This document shows positions 58,206 to 64,000 of a stretch of DNA of 64,000 nucleotides, one piece after another (position 1 is the stretch's first letter; every line of letters begins with the position of its first letter). The notes beneath the pieces were generated by a model. That model made no database searches and was not told where the DNA came from. It worked only from the letters and a program-made list of their open reading frames with translations. The DNA is from Mesocentrotus franciscanus (lineage: Eukaryota; Echinodermata; Echinoidea; Camarodonta; Strongylocentrotidae), in assembly GCA_037976565.1 (NCBI GenBank), contig CP137682.1, positions 29,136,199 through 29,200,198 of the forward strand, given 5' to 3'. The translations under genes and the position numbers were made by a program.

Positions 58206-59660
58206 GTAAGTGATGTATATTTCTTATTTCATTTTCTTTATCAATTTCGTTTTCTGTATATTACTGATATAAACATTTTATGCATCACCAACTCGGACTT
58301 GGAATGGAAATGTCTTTCTTTTCTCCGATCTCGCAGTATTATGCAATCGGACGCTTTTATCAAAATGATTGGTTTGACCGTTTGATGTAATCATACAGAG
58401 ATGAACTGTAACTGAAATATTGTTCTTCATTATACTCAGTGACATGCTTTCATGAATGCTAATAATCTATGTTTATAATAAGTTGCTTTTGTAGAAAATA
58501 TATTTTTCGTATGCAGAAAAAGAAGGGAAAAAAGGCGCTTTTTTCAAAATGTTGACAGTCTAGAGCAGAGTAAACACTTACTATCGACATATTGATATCA
58601 CTACATATACACGTGACATCTACATTGTGATACAAAGCTCTAAACTATTTTAACCTAGTCATTTTATTTTATTTATTGAAGAAAAATCTCTTCAATCTGA
58701 AATTGATAGTATGGTATTCTTCCACAAGAAAAAAATATTTTAAAAGTATTTGAATGCTCACAAATTATTTGTTCACCTTTACTAGAACACAATCTTTTCG
58801 TTTCTTAATATGTGCAGATGACGATGCAGCCTGGCAGTCAGTTCCAGGCACCCCAGGTCCAGTGGATGCCTGCTCCTGACAGGGTGGGGCCAGACTGTCC
58901 TCCTGGTCTCGAATACCTCACTAAAGTAGACCAGATACTAGTACATCAACAGGTGGAATTCTTTGAAGGTTTGTAGATTTAACACTTTGTAGTTGAGGGA
59001 TAGTGCGCATGCGTATCTCAAGCAAAAACAGCTTTTCGTTAGTTTACTCTCGTGATCAGGGTAGAGGAATAGTGCGCATGCGTATCTCAAGCAAAAACAG
59101 CTTTTCGTATACTCGTGATCAGGGTAGAGGAATAGTGCGCATGCGTATCTCAAGCAAAAACAGCTTTTCGTTAGTTTACTCTCGTGATCAGGGTACCACT
59201 TACTATACCCGGATGGAGAGTGGTAAACGTAGATCAATATCTATCACATAATTATATCACTCTATCCATCCCAGGGGATGCTCCAGGCACCTAGAAGGCA
59301 CTACAGTATTACCTCATCTCTGCTCATCTTTAGCCAGATTGTCTTGAAGTGCTAAAAGCTGGGTTAAGACAGGAAGATTTGTCACATCTTCCTGGTTAAG
59401 AGTAGCAATTGTAGATAAGTACCTTGTCAACGACATTTAGTGCCGTGACTGGGACTCGAACCGCGAACGATTTTGATTCACACTCTATAGGTATACCTTG
59501 TAAGGCAAGACTCTTGCTTTCAAACCCTTTGAACTAACCCAGCCCGTCTATCTTACATGTTTATAACTTTGTTTTATTTCAGTTTTCACAAGTTGGGAGA
59601 CGTGTAATCGGTACCAGGTTAAAAATAGTCTTGGTCAACAAATCTACTTCGCAATGGAAG
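58179..59660 (+). CDS. PLSCR: Phospholipid scramblase, N-terminal exons (partial)
   Basis: Scramblase-family proteins are palmitoylated, Ca2+-binding membrane proteins implicated in lipid scrambling and signalling. Exons: 58179-58205 (MSVQPNSLP), 58818-58968 (a Gln/Pro-rich segment, then [24 protein letters not shown]), 59583-59660 ([26 protein letters not shown]). The junctions are GT/AG and the frame is kept (phases 0, 1, 1). CPPGLEYL...[11 protein letters not shown] and [14 protein letters not shown] are diagnostic of the family. The Cys-rich palmitoylation segment, the Ca2+-binding loop and the C-terminal membrane helix are missing; they would lie in or beyond the assembly gap. A possible 5' UTR exon starts at 58106 after TTTATTCCAG. 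Which paralogue it is cannot be judged. Confidence 0.93.
58818..58968 (+). CDS. PLSCR: PLSCR exon 2
   Basis: Acceptor TATGTGCAG, donor GTTTGT, ends phase 1. Proline/glutamine-rich lead ([13 protein letters not shown]) then the conserved CPPGLEYL block. Confidence 0.93.
58998..59196. repeat. Minisatellite, three ~62-69 bp copies, PLSCR intron 2
   Basis: Unit ATAGTGCGCATGCGTATCTC plus AAGCAAAAACAGCTTTTCG and TCGTGATCAGGGTAGAGG. The middle copy lacks TAGTTTAC-like bases and is shorter. TGCGCATGCG contains a palindromic core. Confidence 0.92.
59305..59548 (-). repeat. tRNA-derived SINE, PLSCR intron 2
   Basis: The reverse complement contains GCGGTTCGAGTCCCAGTCAC, a perfect pol III box B (GGTTCGAGTCC). 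It is followed by GGCACTAAATGTCGTTGACA, related to the other SINEs. The head GGGCTGGGTTAGTTCAAAGG would hold box A. Confidence 0.75.
59583..59660 (+). CDS. PLSCR: PLSCR exon 3
   Basis: Acceptor TTTATTTCAG, donor GTAAGA, 78 nt, phase 1 both sides. Confidence 0.93.
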
Positions 59661-60050
59661 GTAAGATATCCCTTATACAACACTCTTGTCGTTATAATCA
59701 AATATTTTCTTTTACTGAATTCTGAGGAAAAGACAAACAGGCATAGTGACTGGTTAATGAGAGAATACCATTCTATATTACCCGTGTATTTTAAACCTCA
59801 AATGCAAATTGTATCTTCTTCAATTGATTGTCGGTGAATGTGATTTCCTTTCAGCTAAATCTGGCCAATAGTCGTGATGGTAGGGCTACTCAGTCCCTGT
59901 AGTGTGAAGTTAAAATAATAATTTACAATTATAGCTGATGGTTTCCTTCAGGCAATTGTACAAGGTAGTCTGACATTGCATTACATTACACTGGTTTATT
60001 GATACCTTACATACATTAGCATTATTATACTAGTAGTCTGACAGACTATC

Positions 60051-60217
60051 TACCCGATTCACACGTAAAGCCTGGTCGGCCATGCAGTTATTACCCGATT
60101 CACACGTAAAGCCTGGCCGGTCATGCAGTGATTACCCGATTCACACGTAAAGCCTGGCCGGCCATGCAGTGATTACCCGATTCATACGTAAAGCCTGGCC
60201 GGCCATGCAGTGATTAC
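60051..60217. repeat. ~41-bp minisatellite, four copies
   Basis: Unit TACCCGATTCACACGTAAAG then CCTGGCCGGCCATGCAGTGAT. The copies differ at a few positions. Confidence 0.93.
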
Positions 60218-60730
60218 TTAGCAGAACATCAACACGAAGGGCTTAGATCGGTAACCATGGTTACTATTTGATATTTGTGTTCATCTGATCGTAAGTGCTT
60301 AACCGTCGATCTATCCACTTAAAATGAAAACGAGATTTTGTTGACGCAACGCCTAATTAACTCAAATCCATCACAGAAATGGACACATGATATAGTGGTC
60401 GAGTGTCTCGTACTTTGTAAGGGGAGAACTTGAATTGTGTCTGGACATGTTATAAAGAAATGCAGGAGTGAAATGACAAACCAATTTTTTAATTTGTGAA
60501 AGGAGTTGCTCATCGCTTGTTTCCTGAGATTTGGGGATAGAATCATTAAACGAGGATCAATGTGTATCACTGACAAGCGATGAATGTTTGAATATGTAGC
60601 TCCAATGCTACTTAACATTATTTATAAAAAAATGTCGGGATAGGAACTGTTTATAAAAATGACTGCCGACTGCACGACGCATGAAAAAAAGTGCGTGAAA
60701 CCTGTGTCACCGAAGGATACCAGACACGGG

Positions 60731-61230
60731 NNNNNNNNNNNNNNNNNNNNNNNNNNNNNNNNNNNNNNNNNNNNNNNNNNNNNNNNNNNNNNNNNNNNNN
60801 NNNNNNNNNNNNNNNNNNNNNNNNNNNNNNNNNNNNNNNNNNNNNNNNNNNNNNNNNNNNNNNNNNNNNNNNNNNNNNNNNNNNNNNNNNNNNNNNNNNN
60901 NNNNNNNNNNNNNNNNNNNNNNNNNNNNNNNNNNNNNNNNNNNNNNNNNNNNNNNNNNNNNNNNNNNNNNNNNNNNNNNNNNNNNNNNNNNNNNNNNNNN
61001 NNNNNNNNNNNNNNNNNNNNNNNNNNNNNNNNNNNNNNNNNNNNNNNNNNNNNNNNNNNNNNNNNNNNNNNNNNNNNNNNNNNNNNNNNNNNNNNNNNNN
61101 NNNNNNNNNNNNNNNNNNNNNNNNNNNNNNNNNNNNNNNNNNNNNNNNNNNNNNNNNNNNNNNNNNNNNNNNNNNNNNNNNNNNNNNNNNNNNNNNNNNN
61201 NNNNNNNNNNNNNNNNNNNNNNNNNNNNNN
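60731..61230. other. Assembly gap, exactly 500 N
   Basis: A round-number run of N, so the real distance is probably unknown. PLSCR is cut off on its left and a DHPS-like gene is cut off on its right, so at least six or so exons are missing. Frames reported across it have no meaning. Confidence 0.99.
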
Positions 61231-61403
61231 TTGTCAGCTGGCGAAGAAACTTGAGCCTCTTACAGGAGGAGAGATGGTCGATGATGGAGAAGAGCTGGAC
61301 AGCTAGAGCGCCCTCTAAATGCACCATCTTCCTAGGTTATGCGTCCAGTATCATCACAAGTGGCCTTAGAGAAACCATGTGCTTCCTTGCCAAGAACAAC
61401 CTG
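61231..61403 (+). CDS. DHPS: DHPS-like exon with frameshift (5' end in gap)
   Basis: The first frame ends LDS-stop at 61304-61306. The homologous reading resumes one frame over ([12 protein letters not shown]). Donor GTGGGT at 61404. Confidence 0.8.
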
Positions 61404-63948
61404 GTGGGTGAACGACTCGAGTTCTAAAGTGATCTCCAGCTTTGGGATGGTAGCTAATATATTGAATGCACCCGCTTATCAACATTTGACACGATTAGAT
61501 TCAACATGAAAACAGTATCGCCATTAAGGAATCACTAGATTCACTTGCTATAACAGAGTCTGCTGCTGCTGGTGGTTCACTCACTAATCCGAAAACTTAC
61601 CATTGTGCAGGTTTTAATGAAGGATTAATCCCTGGGGTAATGTATTATCTGGAAGACCAATGTTTTGGGCTGTAGCCGATCGATTTACTCTTCAAAAAAT
61701 TTAATCAATATCTAATCAATGTACTATTTGAACTCTGTGGGTCTTGTGAATTCTTTTAATGAACTCTGTGAATCTTTTGTGTGTGATTAAATATTTGTGA
61801 ATAAGAATAAATAGAATGTGTTTACAAACTTTAGTCTTATATTTCCCGCCAGGTTGACTGTATCGTGACAACTGCAGGAGGCATTGAAGAGGATTTCCTC
61901 AAGTGTTTCGGTGATTTCTACGTGGGTGATTTCCGTGCGAATGGAGCGGATATGTTTAAAATAAGCGTGAACCGTGCAGGGAATATCTTCGTACCGAGAG
62001 TCATTATCATTACTTCACTGACTTCATGCAACCTATTCTAGAAGACATGATGGATGAACAAAACAAACATGTATGTTACACACAACAGTCACCAGTGTGT
62101 GTATATTTATATCTATATATAGTTAACAACAAAATTTTTCATACACCGGTAAATTCAATGTTTTTTGTGTGTTTTCGTAACTCAAGAATGACAGGTGGAC
62201 TGTTGAATTGGGGAATTTGTTGGATACTTTTTTATGTAAAGCTTTAATATGTCACATTCTCAAGAAACATAAATCTGGACAATTCAACTTTTCATATGCT
62301 TTAAAACTTACAAAACTTGGTAAGGGTATGAATAATTAAGTGGTTAACTATATATATGTATAATGATAGTTGTACTACCCATGTTCATTCCATATACTGA
62401 TTTTACTTATAGTACTCATGACGATTAGATATCCTTTTGTTTCTAAAGCGATTCTACTCGATTCATAATATATTACACAAAACTTGGTTCTCCATAACTG
62501 CAAACTATTGTACTCGTCTATATTCTTCAAACGAGAGGGGTCTTTTTTTATTAGAATGACTCTACAAATATTAGAAAGCTATACATGAAGATAAAAAAGG
62601 TGACAATTGTTTTCCAAAGCTTTTGTAGCAATTACTCGTTCCAGTTCTTATGAGCAATCTTTCTGGTCTGTGATTATGCTTTACTTAAGACAGAAATCAA
62701 AGATTATACACGTTGTATCAAGCAGGATCGCAAAGACTTTCGTCAGAAAATAAACTGAAGGCAATTTTAACTGCATAGTCCATCACATATTGAGATGTGC
62801 TAACATTTTAATGACCTATTATGTAATGCAAACATGATTTCTGAGGTATAAACAACATGGTATTTAAGTTGCTCTTGAGCTGATTTCTTCAGTTGCTCCA
62901 CGCCACTGGAACTCCTTCCCTCCTATTCTTCGCAACACCGACAAGCTAGAAAGCTTTAAGGCAGGCCTCGATACCCATTTTGTTTTCAGGTAAAGTGTAG
63001 TCCATGACTATTAAAGGAGCAGGCGCCTTTGAATGTTTGAAGCAGATAAATGGCGCCATACAAGTGCTGTGGATCATCATTTCTCGAAAATCTTCAAGAT
63101 TATGTTTCTATATCTTTTGAGAGTATGTATCTTGATTTAATTCTGTCATGTAGAAATTGAAATAACATTTTTTTCCCTTCAATAAACAGGGTATGAACTG
63201 GACGCCATCGAAGATGATAGCGAGAATGGGGCGAGAGATCAACGACGAATCGTCAGTTTATTATTGGGCATATAAGGTATATATTGTTCGCTGACCCACC
63301 TCCCTGCTTGTACCATATAGGCCTACATGCTCCGGTTATAATTGCTCCTCGGTCAATTCCATGCACTAACGTAATTCTTAATTGTAACCTAGGACCAAAC
63401 ACTATATCCAACCCATTAATAAACCTAAAACCAAATTATAGTTACAACCCTTACTCTATAATTATCTTTGACGAAAAAAGCTCGGAGCAATTGCTGCCGG
63501 AGCATATGTCGTATTATCACATTATTCACGCCATAAAGAAAGAAAATAATTATGTTCGTCATATTCAGTGGTATCACGAAAGGGGATATTCGGGATCTCA
63601 TATTCGGGACCGCCAATGAAAATTATACTCTTTGAATGCTTTCAAGAGTGATCTAATATTACTCTTGTCGTTCAAAGAATAAATTAGTACCGAAAGGTTG
63701 GATGTTGAAGGGGGGCAATGTGCCCTACTCGCCACAAGCCTAAAGCCTAAAGCCATTCAATGCCTTCATACGCTCACATAATTCGTTCAATGATCTTTCA
63801 ATGACTAGCTTAACCACAATGCCTTTTTGTTTTCAGAACAATATTCCTGTATTCAGCCCCGCCATCACAGACGGAGGAATAGGCGATGAGATTCTATATT
63901 TACATCAAAGATATAAGAACAATAATCTACGAATCGACATAGCAGAAG
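61231..63948 (+). CDS. DHPS: Deoxyhypusine synthase-like gene, partial, with two apparent frameshifts
   Basis: DHPS transfers the aminobutyl group of spermidine to one lysine of eIF5A, using NAD. Segments: 61231-61403 ([20 protein letters not shown], then after a frame change [20 protein letters not shown]), 61853-62070 ([20 protein letters not shown] ... NRAGNIFVP, frame change, [19 protein letters not shown]), 63190-63276 ([17 protein letters not shown] ... VYYWAYK), 63837-63948 ([20 protein letters not shown]). Donors and acceptors are GT/AG. The order and motifs are clearly DHPS. Frame breaks are near 61303 (one extra base) and 61998 (one base missing or two extra). The NAD-loop TSNL of human DHPS reads ASSI here. 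N-terminal exons and the active-site lysine region lie outside. It may be a pseudogene, a paralogue, or real with sequencing errors. Confidence 0.85.
61853..62070 (+). CDS. DHPS: DHPS-like exon with frameshift
   Basis: Acceptor TTTCCCGCCAG, donor GTATGT. The conserved TTAGGIEED is intact; the frame changes close to 61998. Confidence 0.82.
62153..62345. repeat. Dispersed repeat, copy 2
   Basis: Second copy of the ~190-bp element at 7890-8078, in the same orientation, within a DHPS-like intron. Confidence 0.75.
62880..63090 (+). pseudogene. Non-LTR retrotransposon 3' end
   Basis: Reads [20 protein letters not shown] then [13 protein letters not shown] and stop, the common C-terminal block of CR1/Jockey polyproteins. 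It is followed by GCGCCATACAAGTGCTGTGG. It lies in the DHPS-like intron, 100 bp before an exon. Confidence 0.75.
63190..63276 (+). CDS. DHPS: DHPS-like exon
   Basis: Acceptor CAATAAACAG, donor GTATAT, 87 nt, intact frame, phase 0. Confidence 0.9.
63837..63948 (+). CDS. DHPS: DHPS-like exon
   Basis: Acceptor TTTGTTTTCAG, donor GTACGG, 112 nt, ends phase 1. [13 protein letters not shown] keeps both Asp residues of the human PALTDGSLGD segment. Confidence 0.9.
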
Positions 63949-64000
63949 GTACGGTGTATTTGTATTTAAATATAAAGTTGAGTTCTGGTCATGCGATTGC

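Noticed and set aside
60659..61327. Frames of about 200 codons spanning the N run
   Set aside because: They are mostly undetermined bases; the only real signal is the DHPS-like segment right of the gap.

Overview
The window is eukaryotic, AT-rich DNA with spliced animal genes, long introns and a dense load of short mobile elements. Intron-containing animal genes, tRNA-derived SINEs, and a foldback transposon with tandem-repeat arms all point to a marine deuterostome invertebrate. A sea urchin or another echinoderm is my best guess; this is an inference, since no species marker is present. There are no bacterial features, operons or CRISPR arrays.

Four protein genes can be supported, all on the + strand. 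(1) 1-24700: the last two coding exons of heparan/heparin glucuronyl C5-epimerase (GLCE), at 22519-22755 and 23664-24700. The earlier part of the gene was not found here. (2) 38912-48989: a complete serine-pyruvate/alanine-glyoxylate aminotransferase (AGXT) gene. It has twelve coding exons, 394 codons, all the key PLP residues and a C-terminal SRL peroxisomal signal. (3) 58179-59660: the first three coding exons of a phospholipid scramblase (PLSCR), cut off by a 500-N assembly gap at 60731-61230. (4) 61231-63948: four exons of a diverged deoxyhypusine synthase (DHPS)-like gene with two apparent frameshifts; the gene runs off the right end. The genes belong to unrelated pathways: proteoglycan sulfation patterning, peroxisomal glyoxylate removal, membrane lipid scrambling and eIF5A hypusination. 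I see no functional cluster.

The most interesting material is non-coding. A 4.2-kb foldback element (34606-38785) has a 9-bp target duplication and arms built from about 17 copies of a ~110-bp unit in opposed orientation. It ends only 126 bp before the AGXT start codon and carries a perfect cAMP-response element (CRE) in each terminus. Other elements include a ~60-bp hairpin family (about ten copies, 'GAGCCAGAAGGG...'), a ~400-bp TTAA-flanked MITE (four copies, two nested inside the hairpin family) with compensated palindrome changes, a hAT-type MITE with a perfect 8-bp duplication, a small transposon carrying a C2H2 zinc-finger fragment inside an AGXT intron, several tRNA-derived SINEs and non-LTR retrotransposon 3' ends, minisatellites and long polypyrimidine tracts.

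Layout: 1-22518 is GLCE upstream/intronic DNA with MITEs; 22519-24700 GLCE 3' exons; 24701-34605 GLCE 3' flank with simple repeats; 34606-38785 foldback element; 38912-48989 AGXT; 48990-58105 intergenic with retroelement tails; 58106-60730 PLSCR 5' part; gap; 61231-64000 DHPS-like.
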